A DNA stretch of 41,281 bases from Anaerolineae bacterium (GTDB taxonomy: Bacteria; Chloroflexota; Anaerolineae; Aggregatilineales; UBA2796). The notes under the pieces are model-generated. The model was not told the DNA's origin. It ran no database searches and worked only from the letters and a program-made list of their open reading frames with translations. Both the position numbers and the translations under genes were made by a program. Below, one piece after another: positions 41,236-41,281 of this stretch; within the stretch, counting starts at the first letter, position 1, and the number at the start of each line of letters is the position of its first letter. The stretch lies in assembly GCA_019637555.1 (NCBI GenBank), contig JAHBVK010000053.1, positions 1 through 41,281 of the forward strand, written 5' to 3'.

Positions 41236-41281
41236 TCTACGCTCGCCACCACTTGATTAACGCCGCACAAGCCTTAAAGCA

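Noticed and set aside
38160..41240. CRISPR array made of the palindromes
   Set aside because: The palindromes are not direct repeats of one sequence, spacers vary greatly in length and no cas gene is present.

Overview
The window reads as chromosomal DNA of a member of the Chloroflexota (Anaerolineae-like). The reasons are the membrane protein with a long Thr/Pro-Ala-rich tail at 2-1555, twin-arginine and Sec-exported ABC binding proteins without a lipobox, a SufS/SufU pair, frequent GTG/TTG starts, and many short dispersed palindromic repeats in moderately GC-rich DNA. This assignment is an inference from gene style; there is no rRNA or other marker gene. I see no tRNA, rRNA, CRISPR array, phage or insertion sequence.

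Layout. (1) 2-5400, + strand: a truncated Ig-like/SH3-like membrane protein, a large exported protein with a GATase-like segment, and an ABC ATPase without a permease, closed by a bidirectional terminator. (2) 5565-10905, - strand: an enolase-superfamily dehydratase, an SGNH hydrolase, sufS-sufU, and a thioredoxin-VKOR fusion. (3) 11063-11704, +: an AT-rich orphan gene. (4) 11705-26021, -: an OmpR-type regulator, a GAF histidine kinase, a single-domain response regulator overlapping a KAS III-like enzyme, two acyl-CoA synthetases around an alpha/beta hydrolase, a MaoC hydratase, and a complete Liv-type ABC importer. The enzyme genes are 2-8 bases apart or overlap, so this looks like a sense, import and CoA-activation unit for an unknown carboxylic acid. 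(5) 26177-29712: PhoU-like protein, a YjzC-like small protein, a DosS-like GAF kinase divergent from a DosR-like regulator, and a universal stress protein. (6) 29854-32080: a FmdB zinc ribbon with a His/Asp tail, an FCD-type GntR regulator, and moaA. (7) 32630-38146, +: a sugar ABC importer (no ATPase), an MBL hydrolase and a Gfo/Idh/MocA dehydrogenase, behind a strong promoter with a HutC-type operator and a 240-base structured leader. (8) 38422-41024, +: a divergent GroEL-like protein that has lost key ATPase residues, then a HutC/UTRA GntR regulator, the natural candidate for the operator at 32391.

The intergenic DNA carries four families of short repeats. The most striking is a set of ten palindromes with a GGTT/AACC core whose arms differ in sequence but stay self-complementary (25.2, 38.2 and 41.1-41.2 kb). 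Others are the CCCTCTCCCGC/GCGGGAGAGGG family that fills three gaps of the Liv operon and supplies the C-terminus of a histidine kinase, a two-hairpin element at 14.1 and 34.2 kb, and an AT-rich 36-base element at the 3' ends of two genes.

The best candidates for something undescribed are the kinase-regulator-KAS III-ligase-hydrolase-ligase-MaoC-Liv operon, the ATPase-impaired chaperonin, and the compensating palindrome family.
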